Source: a bacterium
GTDB lineage: Bacteria > Cyanobacteriota > Vampirovibrionia > Gastranaerophilales > Gastranaerophilaceae
Direction: 5' to 3'
DNA: 64,000 nucleotides
Assembly (NCBI GenBank): GCA_017542305.1
Contig: JAFXXK010000014.1
Span: 1 to 64,000 of the forward strand
Part shown: positions 54,320 through 63,314 of the stretch, piece by piece
Layout of the letters: every line of letters starts with the position of its first letter
Numbering within the stretch: position 1 is the stretch's first letter
Made by a program: the position numbers and the translations under genes
The notes under the pieces: model-generated
The model's database searches: none
Told to the model about the DNA's origin: nothing
Seen by the model: only the letters and a program-made list of their open reading frames with translations

Positions 54320-55621
54320 TTATAACAATATCTGAGTACCCAACATTATTCTGTGGCTGTCGGGAGCACTTTGATTTTGACAGAAAACATAATTCAATAT
54401 AAGCTTTAATGCCTGCCCTTTTATAAAATAATTTATACCTGCGGTATATTCTCTTCTCATATTATGTGAAACATTTCTATCCGGATTAAATTGGTCATAA
54501 CGTGCAATAACCTGAATTTTAGGAGTAATTTTGTACCCGACAATAGCATATAACCCCTCTGCCTTTTTGTTAACGACCTGACTGCCGTTATATCCGTCAG
54601 CTATTCCGTACTCAAAACGCGACCATAATTTTTTATATTTATAACCTACATATACACTTCCAACCGTATAGTGAGTATTATTTTTACCTGCATTTAAACC
54701 ACCGCCTATAACAAGTTTTCCGTATTTTCCGTCAGTTTTACCCAAAGGTTTAAAATCTACCCAGCCTGTAAATTCAGGACCCGCAAACCACTTTTTAAAA
54801 TATCTGTCCGAACTGTTAAATGCAAAACTGTAATCAACCAAATCAAAATTACCGACCGCTCTGACACCCAAAGCCCTTGTAGAACTGAAATTCCTTGCAA
54901 TTTGGGAACGCATTATAAACGGCAAAGTATATGAACTTGATCCGCCTTCTTTACCAATCTGGTTTCTTGAATAACCGAAAATAATCTGATGATGAGGTAT
55001 TGAGTTATTGGTTATAAATGCATCGGCAACAAAATTCTGCATGTAATTTCTGCCGTGAACACCTTTAGGATTAACAATCACTTTAAACTCATTTTTTGAT
55101 CCTCTGAATTTTCCCATTGCACCAATCTGAATGAAATTATTTGTATAATTTGTATCATAATCACCGCTATCCCAGGTTGAAGATAAATAACCGTTATATG
55201 CCCCGAAAAACTCGATTTTACTCACCGGACCTTTTTTCGGTCTGAATGTTAGCTCATCCTCAAACAGATATGACGGAATATCCGTTCTTATGATTCCTTT
55301 TTCGAGCATTTTTTTAAACAGAGGGCGCTCATCAACTGCATCTTGAACTTTTTCGATTTTGGGGGCAGCAACATCTGTTTCGTCATCTTCCGTTTGGTTT
55401 TCGGGCAGAGAAATTTCCCATTCTCTCAAATCCATATCTTCATCACCATCAACTTTTTTTGTAGGTTCAACCTTTACCTCAACCGGTTTTGGACGCATAC
55501 TCTCAAGGTAAATCTGGTCACCACTATATGTCCCGTCCGAATATTCAGAACATTCTGCATTAACATTCGGGGTAACACTTAATAATGCTATTAAAAATAT
55601 TTGGCAAAAAATCTTATTCAC
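54320..55621 (-). CDS. Outer-membrane beta-barrel protein (porin-like)
   Basis: The 433-residue product has a Sec signal (NKIFCQIFLIALLSVTPNVNA). An acidic N-terminal region (about 40-105) is followed by a barrel domain with alternating strands and aromatic girdles: KIEFFGAYNGYLSSTWD, TNNFIQIGAMGKF, FKVIVNPKGVHGRNY, VGSVYVGYKYKKLWSRFEYGI and a terminal strand MLGTQILL. The protein has similarity in plan to porins and Gram-negative channel proteins; the substrate is unknown. The start codon is GTG at 55621. An extended -10 box TGCTATAAT ends 8 nt before it, so its mRNA is probably leaderless. It is divergent from the decarboxylase gene, 61 nt away. Confidence 0.8.
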   Translation of the reverse strand: MNKIFCQIFLIALLSVTPNVNAECSEYSDGTYSGDQIYLESMRPKPVEVKVEPTKKVDGDEDMDLREWEISLPENQTEDDETDVAAPKIEKVQDAVDERPLFKKMLEKGIIRTDIPSYLFEDELTFRPKKGPVSKIEFFGAYNGYLSSTWDSGDYDTNYTNNFIQIGAMGKFRGSKNEFKVIVNPKGVHGRNYMQNFVADAFITNNSIPHHQIIFGYSRNQIGKEGGSSSYTLPFIMRSQIARNFSSTRALGVRAVGNFDLVDYSFAFNSSDRYFKKWFAGPEFTGWVDFKPLGKTDGKYGKLVIGGGLNAGKNNTHYTVGSVYVGYKYKKLWSRFEYGIADGYNGSQVVNKKAEGLYAIVGYKITPKIQVIARYDQFNPDRNVSHNMRREYTAGINYFIKGQALKLILNYVFCQNQSAPDSHRIMLGTQILL

Positions 55622-55629
55622 AAGTTTTA

Positions 55630-55638
55630 ATTATAGCA
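55630..55638 (-). promoter_or_regulatory. Extended -10 promoter of the porin-like gene
   Basis: TGCTATAAT on the minus strand (55630-55638), then eight bases to the GTG start at 55621. It is interleaved with the opposite-strand promoter of the decarboxylase gene. Confidence 0.6.
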
Positions 55639-55646
55639 TAAATTAC

Positions 55647-55676
55647 TTGATTTTTATGATACATTTATAGTATATT
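55647..55676 (+). promoter_or_regulatory. Leaderless-type promoter of the decarboxylase gene
   Basis: TTGATT (55647-55652), an 18-bp spacer and TATATT (55671-55676), then six bases to the ATG at 55683. Confidence 0.75.
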
Positions 55677-55682
55677 TTCATT

Positions 55683-57107
55683 ATGACAAACGTAACAAAA
55701 AACAACAAAGCCCTAAAAGTAAAAGCCCCAATAGTTGAAGCACTTAAGCTAGCCTATGAAAACCCGACATATCAGTTTCATATTCCGGGTCATACAAAAG
55801 GCAACGGCACTTTAACGGATTTCAAAAAATTAATCGGGGCAAAAGCGTTGTCCGTTGATACAACTGATGAATTTGATAATTTGGGAACCCTTCATCCTGC
55901 AACAGGACCTATAAAAGAAGCACAGGAATTAGCAGCTAAAGCATTCGGCGCAAAGAAAACTTTCTTTCTGCTTAACGGTTCTACCGCAGGTAACCTTGCT
56001 ATTGCAATGGGATTAACCAAAAAAGGACAAAGGATTTTAACAAACAGAAATTGCCACCGCTCAATTTTAACAGGAATGATAATTTCCGGAGCCGAACCGT
56101 TATGGCTTGTTCCTAAAAGGTTTGACGATTGGGGTATCTGGGGTAACGTAACTCCCGAAAGTGTTGAAGAAGCTCTCTCCACGCACAATGACATTTCTAT
56201 GGTATGGATAACAAACCCTACATACGAGGGGGTTGTATCCGACATAAAATCAATTTCAAAAATATGCAAAAAATACAATGTTCCACTGGTTGTAGATGAA
56301 GCGCATGCCTGCTTGTGGAATTTTAACAAACATCTGCCTACTCCGGCATTACAGCTCGGTGCGGATGCTGTTGTCCATTCTCTGCATAAAACCGGCGGAA
56401 GCATGAGTCAGAGTTCCATGCTTCATATTGCGGAAAACTCTATGCTTGATGTTGCGGCTGTTGAAAAAGCTCTAAAACTATTGCATACAACAAGCCCGTC
56501 TTTGATTTTGCTTGCAAGTCTTGATGCCGCAAGAGCAAATCTCGAAAGTCAAAAAGGTAAAAGACAGATTGAAAGAGCAATTCAAAATGCAAAATATCTC
56601 CGCCGTGAAATTGAACAAATGGAGCATATCCATGACCTTAAACCTGATTTTGGATATATGACGGACGTTACAAAAATATTTATAAGAGCAGACGGATTAT
56701 CAGGAAAACGACTGGAATCAATTTTGGAAATCGAGTTTGGAATAGAAGTTGAAAGCGCATCTGATGCAGGCTTATTGCTTTTGTCTAATCTCGGAAATAC
56801 AAGAAGTGATATGGAATATCTTGTAAAATGTCTGCAAAAAATCGATAAATCCCATTATTCGGATATTTATTATATGGAAAATAAAAAGCACATGCCAATG
56901 CTTACTCCTATAATAAAAATGAGTTTAAGAGAAGCTTTTTATTCCGAAAAAGAAACCATACCCAAAGATTTGGCTGTCGGCAGAATATCCGCAGAAGTAA
57001 TTGCGGAATGTCCTCCGGGCATAGCGGTTTTATTACCCGGAGAACTGATTACCGAAGAACATTTACCATATTTAACGGATTATGATTTTATTGAAGTAAT
57101 AAAATAA
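55683..57107 (+). CDS. Orn/Lys/Arg decarboxylase family protein (fold type I)
   Basis: PLP-dependent decarboxylase that makes putrescine, cadaverine or agmatine. The 474-residue product matches the short (YaaO/SpeA-like) subgroup. It has the N-terminal HIPGHTKGNG, VDTTDEFDNLGTLHPATGPIKEAQ, FLLNGSTAGNLA, DEAHACLWNF with the PLP-ring Asp, and HSLHKTGGSMSQSS with the Schiff-base lysine in HK. The C-terminal domain has MSLREAFYSEKE and ECPPGIAVLLPGE. Which amino acid is used cannot be told. The -10 box 6 nt before the ATG suggests a leaderless message. Stands alone, divergent from the porin-like gene. Confidence 0.92.
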   Translation: MTNVTKNNKALKVKAPIVEALKLAYENPTYQFHIPGHTKGNGTLTDFKKLIGAKALSVDTTDEFDNLGTLHPATGPIKEAQELAAKAFGAKKTFFLLNGSTAGNLAIAMGLTKKGQRILTNRNCHRSILTGMIISGAEPLWLVPKRFDDWGIWGNVTPESVEEALSTHNDISMVWITNPTYEGVVSDIKSISKICKKYNVPLVVDEAHACLWNFNKHLPTPALQLGADAVVHSLHKTGGSMSQSSMLHIAENSMLDVAAVEKALKLLHTTSPSLILLASLDAARANLESQKGKRQIERAIQNAKYLRREIEQMEHIHDLKPDFGYMTDVTKIFIRADGLSGKRLESILEIEFGIEVESASDAGLLLLSNLGNTRSDMEYLVKCLQKIDKSHYSDIYYMENKKHMPMLTPIIKMSLREAFYSEKETIPKDLAVGRISAEVIAECPPGIAVLLPGELITEEHLPYLTDYDFIEVIK

Positions 57108-57435
57108 AATTCATTTTTGTTTATACTTTTGTTTATTAAATTATGTAACAAAATATTTTCTTAACCGATTTTATCCTTAAGTTTTTAAAATTTCATCCGT
57201 AATCATTAACGGTGAAATATTTAACAGAGGAGTAACGAAAATGTAAACAAATGTAAATGGATATTTTAAAAATAGATAGAAGATATCTGATTTAGGGCAT
57301 AATATATGTATAAGATTTATACTACCGAATCAGATAAAAATGGTTTAACAAAACTTAATATTAATCAACAAATGAGCAATTTTATCCATGTTCGGATGTT
57401 ATTAATATTATGAGCAAAAAGTGAGGGATTTTACT
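57108..57435 (+). promoter_or_regulatory. 328-nt region upstream of the exoprotein gene
   Basis: No convincing gene. It has a small CCGT/ACGG hairpin (57197-57212), a good Shine-Dalgarno AGAGGAG (57226-57232) 8 nt before an ATG immediately followed by TAA (57241-57246), and an open frame of 35 codons (57306-57413) without a Shine-Dalgarno. The exoprotein's own promoter must lie in this region; a single best -10/-35 pair cannot be chosen. Confidence 0.4.
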
Positions 57436-60400
57436 ATGACCAAAAAAATTAGTACCAAAAAGTTGTCAGCAATGCTTGTTGCACTGCTATTTGTGGCGAC
57501 ATCGTCCGTTGCTATGGCAACAAACATATCCGGAGTATCCGGATCGGGCGGAGTATTTAACATTGACCCGACGAATAAAGTCGATGGAATGGGCTTTAGA
57601 AGCTATGAAAATTTCCAATTATCAAAAGGTGATACCGCTAATTTAAAATTTAACGGAATAAGCAAATTCGTCAATATGGTTGATAACCAAATCAACATCA
57701 ACGGTTTAGTTCAGACAGTTGACGGTTCTGGGGCATTTACAAACGGACATGCCGTATTTATGTCACCAAACGGTATGGTTGTCGGAGCTGACGGCGTAAT
57801 GAACGTTGGTGCCTTATCAGTATATACACCGACCGCACCGGGTATGAAAATGTTGAAAGATGGAGTTAATGCCGGTAACTTAGTGGTTACTGACGGCAAA
57901 TATAAAGGTGTAAATCTGATGGAAGCTATGGGCTGGCACGGTAATGCACCTATCACCATTGAAGGTAAAGTATTTTCTGCAGGCGATGTAACAATGGTTG
58001 CTAACCAGTTTAACATTGCCCAAAACGGCGGAGTAGCTGCAGGTGCAGTCATGCCTGCCGACCAATTATTCAGCTCACTTGTTAAAACCAATAATACTGC
58101 TAATGTTGATATCAGATCATACAACAGAAACGGAAACGGCGGAGTTAACATTAATGGTAACTTAGTCAATATGGGCAACGGCAATATCGAAGTTATAAAC
58201 CGTGGCACATCAGGCTTAAATGTTAACGGTGGTAACGTTTTAACATCTAACGGTCAGTTACATCTTGTAAACTACAAAGGTACGTTAAATGTTGACGGTA
58301 ATGTAACAGCTGCCGGTGATAATATTTATTTAACCAATGCTTCTACTGCCGATAAATTATTAGTTACAGGCGATGCAAAAGTTGTTGGTCAAAATGGTAT
58401 AAAAGTTCATAACAGATCGTCTAAAGGTATCGAAATAACCGGCGAAATGACAAATCTTGGTAAAGATCCCAATAATAAAGGTTTCGCTATTACAAATGAA
58501 GCCGGCGTTATGAATATTAGCGGTAAAGTTAAAAACTCAAATGCTAATATGAATATTACAAGCAGAGGCTCAAAATTAATAATAGGCGATACACTTGAAA
58601 ATTCAGGCGGTAAACTTACCATCTCCGGCAAAGGTGCCGACGGTATGGAAATTAACGGTACGATTAAAAATGCCGGCAACACCGCTATTACAAACTATAA
58701 TGGAGCAATGACCGTAAATGGCACTGTTCAGAATACTTCCGGTAAAATGAACCTGACAAATAAAGGTGCAGGCGGATTAAAATTAGCTTCAGGCTCAAAA
58801 ATCATCGGAGCAGGTAATCAAGTTCTAATCCAGAATACCGGTGCCGGCGGCTTTAAGGCTGAAGGTACTATTGAAAGTTCTGCCAACACATTCTTACAGA
58901 ATACAAACGGCGATATGAATATTGATAACAAAGTTGCTGTAAACGGTAAAGTACTTTATATCGGTAACTTGAAAAACGGTAACGGTGAATTAGCAATTAA
59001 TGGTGATATTACAAACACCGATGGTGAAATTCAAATTTACAATACCGGAACTAAAGGACTTAATGTAAACGGTAACGTTCACAGTACCGGAGCTAATACA
59101 TACATTCATAACAGAACAGGCAATTTAAAGGTTGCTGACGGAGCAAAAGTTGAAACTACAGACGGTTCATTGTATTTAACCAATGCCGGTAATGCTCTGA
59201 ATATTTCAGAAGATGCTGACCTTGTAACAGAAGGTAATAAGACAAAACTTCAAATACTTAATAAAGGTAACGGCGGTCTGAATATGGATGGTACAGTAAC
59301 TCATTCTACAGGTCAGACAATAATTACAAACCGTGCCGGAGATTTAAACATTAACGGTTTGGTTAATAATTCAGGCGGACGCGTTTACGTTAATAACAGC
59401 GGCAACGGAGCTCTGAAAATTTCCGAAAGCGGCGAAATCAGCAATAACGGAATGGGCAGAACATACATCACCAATAAAGGTGCAGGCGGTATGGATATCG
59501 ACGGTACTGTTGCAGGCGGCGGTCATATTATTGCTACCAACAGAGCAGGCGGTATGGATATTTCCTCTAAGGTTACTTCAACTAAATCAAACGTTGTTTT
59601 AACCAATACCGGTGATAAAAATATGGTTATCGACGGAACTGTCAGAGGTAAAAAAGTTACCGCATATGCAAAAGGCAACGATATCGTTTTGGGTAACAAA
59701 GAAACTAAACAAATCGCTATTAACGGTTCAAAGAAAGTTTCAATCGTTACAGAAAACGGCAGCATCAAGAATGCAGGTGTTGATACTCATATCGTAAAAG
59801 CCGGTCACCTCTATATGGAAGCTAAAAATGGCTCTATCGGTGAAGATGTTAACACTTCCGGCGTTGGCAAAAACTCAAGAGATTTAACAAAATCAATCAA
59901 TGTATATGCTAACGGCAGAGTTAAAGCATTCACTACAGATGCTAATAATAAGAGTGTAATCAATATCGCATCTAAAGGACATGACTTAAGAGTTGACAGA
60001 ATCAAAGCTGACGGTAAAGTTATCTTGTTAACGGATAAAGCAACTGACAGCAAAGGTAAAGTCAAAACAGGTTCTATCCTGAATGACGCAACAGAATTAG
60101 ATGAATACGCTAACGTTAAAGGTACATCAGTACATATGATTTCAAGCGGCTCTATCGGTACATCTAAGAAACCGCTTCACTTCAGACAAACTGATGCAAG
60201 CCAGAAATCGAATGTTGTTGCAGAAAAGAGCATTTATTTGCATCAACGTGGCGAAGATAGCGGTGAAGACATTAACTTCGGTGTAATTAAATCAAGAACA
60301 GGCTCAATTGAAGCTGACATAATTAGAGACGGTGTCGTTGAAAATGCGATAGCCGCAAAGGACATCAAAATCGAATCACGTCATGACAAATCTAATCTGA

Positions 60401-60453
60401 AGATTAAGAACAAAACAAATAAAACAAATGTAATCAAAGACTACTTTGATTAA
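57436..60453 (+). CDS. Two-partner-secretion exoprotein (haemagglutinin-type beta-helix)
   Basis: A 1005-residue secreted adhesin-like protein. It has an N-terminal signal peptide (KKLSAMLVALLFVATSSVAMA) followed by the TPS domain (about 30-155): INGVDGMGFRSYENFQLSKGD-type start with GFRSYENFQL, then KFVNMVDNQININGLVQTV, GHAVFMSPNGMVVGADGVMNVG and LSVYTPTAPG. The remainder is a right-handed beta-helix of about 20-residue Gly/Asn-rich repeats (NVNGNVHSTGANTYIHNRTG-like, ITNKGAGGMDIDGTV-like). The TPS domain normally engages an outer-membrane TpsB/FhaC transporter; none is adjacent. The end (VIKDYFD) has no sorting signal. I start at the ATG at 57436, with GAGGG 8 nt upstream; an in-frame GTG is 5 codons earlier. 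Confidence 0.92.
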   Translation: MTKKISTKKLSAMLVALLFVATSSVAMATNISGVSGSGGVFNIDPTNKVDGMGFRSYENFQLSKGDTANLKFNGISKFVNMVDNQININGLVQTVDGSGAFTNGHAVFMSPNGMVVGADGVMNVGALSVYTPTAPGMKMLKDGVNAGNLVVTDGKYKGVNLMEAMGWHGNAPITIEGKVFSAGDVTMVANQFNIAQNGGVAAGAVMPADQLFSSLVKTNNTANVDIRSYNRNGNGGVNINGNLVNMGNGNIEVINRGTSGLNVNGGNVLTSNGQLHLVNYKGTLNVDGNVTAAGDNIYLTNASTADKLLVTGDAKVVGQNGIKVHNRSSKGIEITGEMTNLGKDPNNKGFAITNEAGVMNISGKVKNSNANMNITSRGSKLIIGDTLENSGGKLTISGKGADGMEINGTIKNAGNTAITNYNGAMTVNGTVQNTSGKMNLTNKGAGGLKLASGSKIIGAGNQVLIQNTGAGGFKAEGTIESSANTFLQNTNGDMNIDNKVAVNGKVLYIGNLKNGNGELAINGDITNTDGEIQIYNTGTKGLNVNGNVHSTGANTYIHNRTGNLKVADGAKVETTDGSLYLTNAGNALNISEDADLVTEGNKTKLQILNKGNGGLNMDGTVTHSTGQTIITNRAGDLNINGLVNNSGGRVYVNNSGNGALKISESGEISNNGMGRTYITNKGAGGMDIDGTVAGGGHIIATNRAGGMDISSKVTSTKSNVVLTNTGDKNMVIDGTVRGKKVTAYAKGNDIVLGNKETKQIAINGSKKVSIVTENGSIKNAGVDTHIVKAGHLYMEAKNGSIGEDVNTSGVGKNSRDLTKSINVYANGRVKAFTTDANNKSVINIASKGHDLRVDRIKADGKVILLTDKATDSKGKVKTGSILNDATELDEYANVKGTSVHMISSGSIGTSKKPLHFRQTDASQKSNVVAEKSIYLHQRGEDSGEDINFGVIKSRTGSIEADIIRDGVVENAIAAKDIKIESRHDKSNLKIKNKTNKTNVIKDYFD

Positions 60454-60491
60454 TATAAACAAAATATATTTGAGTCATAGCAAATAGACAG

Positions 60492-60520
60492 TGGCGGAAC
60501 GAAAGTTCCGCCATTTGTTT
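60492..60520 (+). terminator. First terminator after the exoprotein gene
   Basis: Stem TGGCGGAAC/GTTCCGCCA closed by a GAAA tetraloop and followed by a T-rich run. Very stable for this AT-rich sequence. Confidence 0.9.
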
Positions 60521-60536
60521 GCATAAGAAATACGTT

Positions 60537-60568
60537 AAAAGGTATTTAATATATTAAATACCTTTTTT
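60537..60568 (+). terminator. Second terminator after the exoprotein gene
   Basis: Near-perfect palindrome AAAAGGTATTTAAT/ATTAAATACCTTTT with a 2-nt centre and a T-run. It also has A-rich and T-rich sides for the other strand. It doubles the stop of the exoprotein transcript. Confidence 0.85.
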
Positions 60569-60738
60569 ACTTATCCAACCTTTTATTTTTTTTAGCGGAA
60601 TATTTTTCTAATCTCGGTTTGCATGTTAAGAATTGTTACAAAACAACCGCTATATTTTAAAGTTTTAGTCTGAAAAAGCCGTAATACATGGTGAACATAT
60701 AGGAAACGCTACTAAGAATCGAAAGGAAAGGTCGAACA

Positions 60739-62433
60739 ATGGGTTTAGCGGCATCACAAGCCAGATTATTAACCATAACATCAAGGAAATCAGATTGTGA
60801 ATACCAATCAATGGCATTATCACATCAAAAGATTGCCCTTGCTCGTGATATGAACATTGTTTCTGCCGAGTATCAGGATTCTTTGAGTAAAACAAAATTA
60901 GTATATGATTTTTACGGAAACGGCGATACAAGTACAGATTTAACATACGGATTATTAATGAGTCCGTCTGAACTGAACAATTACATGCCATGTCCTGTAA
61001 CTGATCCATCAGGAAGAATTGTATTGGATCCGGCTTTGGCAGCTGCAGCAAAAGCTGCCGGCATACCACAGGAAGGTTTAGGCTGCACTCCGTCATCAGA
61101 TATCAGAGACAGATTTATTGACGGTTTAATGGATAATGGTGTTATCACAAAATCTGTCGGTAATAACGTTAAAAACGTTCAATATAACCCGACAATGGGT
61201 CTTGGTACAATTGACTTTATTACAACCTCAACCGAAACTATCGGATTCCAGGACTTCATTAATGAGTATTTGGCAAATGAAAAATATGATTTCTCCGCAT
61301 TAACTACAAATTCCGGAGGTTCACATTATAAATTAGTTAAATGGGGTTCCGGAACAAATGTGGAATGGGAATATGATGCAGAGGATGGCAGTGCAAATAC
61401 AGCAAACCCGACAATTTCAATAGCAGATTTAATAAACGGTAACTACGCATTGTACGGTTTATCATGGGATAAAGGTGACATCAAAAATAACCCTGACTTA
61501 GGCGGTAATAGTATGAGTTGTATCGTAGATAAAGTTGGTTCTTGTTCATTCTGGGACGGCTTATTCGATACATTGGAATCCGTAATTGACCATAATGACA
61601 ACCGCACAGTTGCAGCGTTAGAATATGCAAAACAAGAAACTTTGAAAAAAGTTGTAAGTTTAGGTACAGCTGATACTTTTGATGTTTCTAATGCAGCATA
61701 CAGAGTAGGTTTAAGCGCTTCAGGCTGGTGGATTTTCTCCGGTGGTAATTCAATGGATACCGTTGAAGATGAGGCTAAGGCTTATTCAAGAGATTATGTC
61801 GGATATGTATATGTTGATAACTATAGTTCTAAAGATGAGTATAATGACGGTTACAATATAAACTTGTCAAATATGACAAAAGCTTTTTATACATATTTTG
61901 CTCAATATATGCAGGGTTTGGTAAATTCTGATTTATGTGTAACAAGAGATAAAGCTACATCAAACTTTGTAACAGACTTTCCGAACAACACAGACTTCTC
62001 ATTTGATATTGTAACAGAAGTTGATACAACCGGTAATAATATGTTAATTGCAGGTTTCTATGATGCATTATTCAACCAGATTGCAACAAAAGGCTGGGTT
62101 GAAAACGAAAAAGTTAACAACAAAGAATATATGCAAACAATGATGAAAAATGGAACAATGTATATTTCATCAGTAGCTGACGATGATTACTACTATATGG
62201 CAAATTACGCAACAAACCAATATATCAAAGAAATCACCGATGAAGAAGGTATCGCTATTGCAGAAGCCAAGTATCAAAGAGAAAAATCTAAAATTAACAG
62301 CAAAGAAAATATACTTGATATGAAGATGAAAAATCTTGATACTGAGATAACATCACTTACTACAGAATACGAAACCGTAAAGAGTGTCATATCAAATAAC
62401 GTTAAAACAGGCTTCTCAAGATATAAAGCATAA
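60739..62433 (+). CDS. MGLAASQAR-family protein of unknown function
   Basis: The 564-residue product begins MGLAASQARLLTITSRKSDCEYQ, a start I associate with a group of related proteins in this kind of genome, and has a helical N-terminus (SHQKIALARDMNIVSAEYQDSLSKTK). A large, possibly secreted, Gly/Asn/Asp-rich core follows (VTDPSGRIVLDP, TTNSGGSHYKLVKWGSGT, CSFWDGLFDTLESVIDHND). The C-terminus is a coiled coil (IAEAKYQREKSKINSKENIL, LDTEITSLTTEYETVKSVI). The pair of terminal helices around a variable core is the layout of axial proteins exported by flagellar or type III systems such as hook-associated proteins; this is inference. No signal peptide. AAAGGAAAGG precedes the ATG. Confidence 0.75.
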   Translation: MGLAASQARLLTITSRKSDCEYQSMALSHQKIALARDMNIVSAEYQDSLSKTKLVYDFYGNGDTSTDLTYGLLMSPSELNNYMPCPVTDPSGRIVLDPALAAAAKAAGIPQEGLGCTPSSDIRDRFIDGLMDNGVITKSVGNNVKNVQYNPTMGLGTIDFITTSTETIGFQDFINEYLANEKYDFSALTTNSGGSHYKLVKWGSGTNVEWEYDAEDGSANTANPTISIADLINGNYALYGLSWDKGDIKNNPDLGGNSMSCIVDKVGSCSFWDGLFDTLESVIDHNDNRTVAALEYAKQETLKKVVSLGTADTFDVSNAAYRVGLSASGWWIFSGGNSMDTVEDEAKAYSRDYVGYVYVDNYSSKDEYNDGYNINLSNMTKAFYTYFAQYMQGLVNSDLCVTRDKATSNFVTDFPNNTDFSFDIVTEVDTTGNNMLIAGFYDALFNQIATKGWVENEKVNNKEYMQTMMKNGTMYISSVADDDYYYMANYATNQYIKEITDEEGIAIAEAKYQREKSKINSKENILDMKMKNLDTEITSLTTEYETVKSVISNNVKTGFSRYKA

Positions 62434-62523
62434 GAAATAATTGTGCCTTAGTTTAAAATTACTTGATAAACTTGCATTATATCCGGCTTTATTTTACAAT
62501 AGTAAAATAATAAGGAGAAGCTT

Positions 62524-62772
62524 ATGGCACAACAATTTAACCCGCAAAATATCAAGAAAAAAACTTCAATATTGGTGTTTTTAAAAGGTTCAACAGCACC
62601 ATTGGTATTGTATGTGGAAAACCCGCAGGAATTATATACCGAACTTAATCAATTAATGAAATCTGCATCAGCAGTATTAGTTGAAAAAGAAACTCAAGGC
62701 CCGATAAAAAAAGTTTGCTTTGTTTCAAATCAGATTGCAGCTGTTGCAATGCAGGAAGAGCAATACGTTTAA
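62524..62772 (+). CDS. Unknown small 82-residue protein
   Basis: Not recognised, but credible: AAGGAG precedes the ATG, and it is 20 nt before yceD. The sequence has NIKKKTSILVFLKGSTAPLVLYVE, ELYTELNQLMKSASAVLVEK and IKKVCFVSNQIAAVAMQEEQ, an alternating strand-helix-strand pattern like a small sensory or RNA-binding fold. It probably belongs to the yceD-rpmF-plsX transcript. Confidence 0.78.
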   Translation: MAQQFNPQNIKKKTSILVFLKGSTAPLVLYVENPQELYTELNQLMKSASAVLVEKETQGPIKKVCFVSNQIAAVAMQEEQYV

Positions 62773-62792
62773 ACTGCAAAGGATAACATATA

Positions 62793-63287
62793 ATGCAGCA
62801 TATTGTCACAATTGATGAAATAGAAAATTCCGATAACAAGACCGTATTTTATGAATTTAAAGATAATATTGACGGCATCAAATCAGTAACTCCGATTGTC
62901 GCTGATTTGGAAATAAAATCGCTCGGAGAATTTATTGAAATAAAAGGAAATGTTAAGGGAATTTTAAAGTTAGAATGCGATGTTTGTTTGAAAAATTTTG
63001 ATTACAACATGGATTTTGACATTGACGAAATGTTTGCGAAATATGCGCTGCAAGATGAATACGGGAAAGAAACCGAGTTAAAAGACGGACAATTTATTAC
63101 CGATTTAAACGGAGCAGGTGAAATTGATATTTATGACTTATTGTATCAATCTGTAATATTAAATTTACCAAATAAGAAAGTTTGTGGTATAAATTGTATA
63201 GGGGAAAATTTTTCTGAAGAAGAAAAAATATCTGACCCGAGAATGGATGTATTTAAAAACATTCAAATACAACCGAAAAGTAAATAG
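62793..63287 (+). CDS. yceD: YceD/DUF177 family protein
   Basis: A conserved family found upstream of rpmF, thought to act in 23S rRNA or ribosome maturation. The 164-residue product has the family's central ECDVCLKNFDYNMDFDIDEMF with its Cys pair, GEIDIYDLLYQSVILNLPNKKVCG near residue 110, and a final acidic/basic tail. The genes yceD, rpmF and plsX are consecutive, the order seen in most bacteria. Confidence 0.9.
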   Translation: MQHIVTIDEIENSDNKTVFYEFKDNIDGIKSVTPIVADLEIKSLGEFIEIKGNVKGILKLECDVCLKNFDYNMDFDIDEMFAKYALQDEYGKETELKDGQFITDLNGAGEIDIYDLLYQSVILNLPNKKVCGINCIGENFSEEEKISDPRMDVFKNIQIQPKSK

Positions 63288-63314
63288 TAGTAGAAATAAA
63301 AAGGAAAAAGGAAA

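Noticed and set aside
57306..57413. 35-codon open frame before the exoprotein gene
   Set aside because: No Shine-Dalgarno and no recognisable sequence; it could arise by chance in AT-rich DNA.
57711..58208. Antisense open frame in the exoprotein gene
   Set aside because: It is a shadow of the Gly/Asn-rich repeats in the opposite frame, without a ribosome-binding site.
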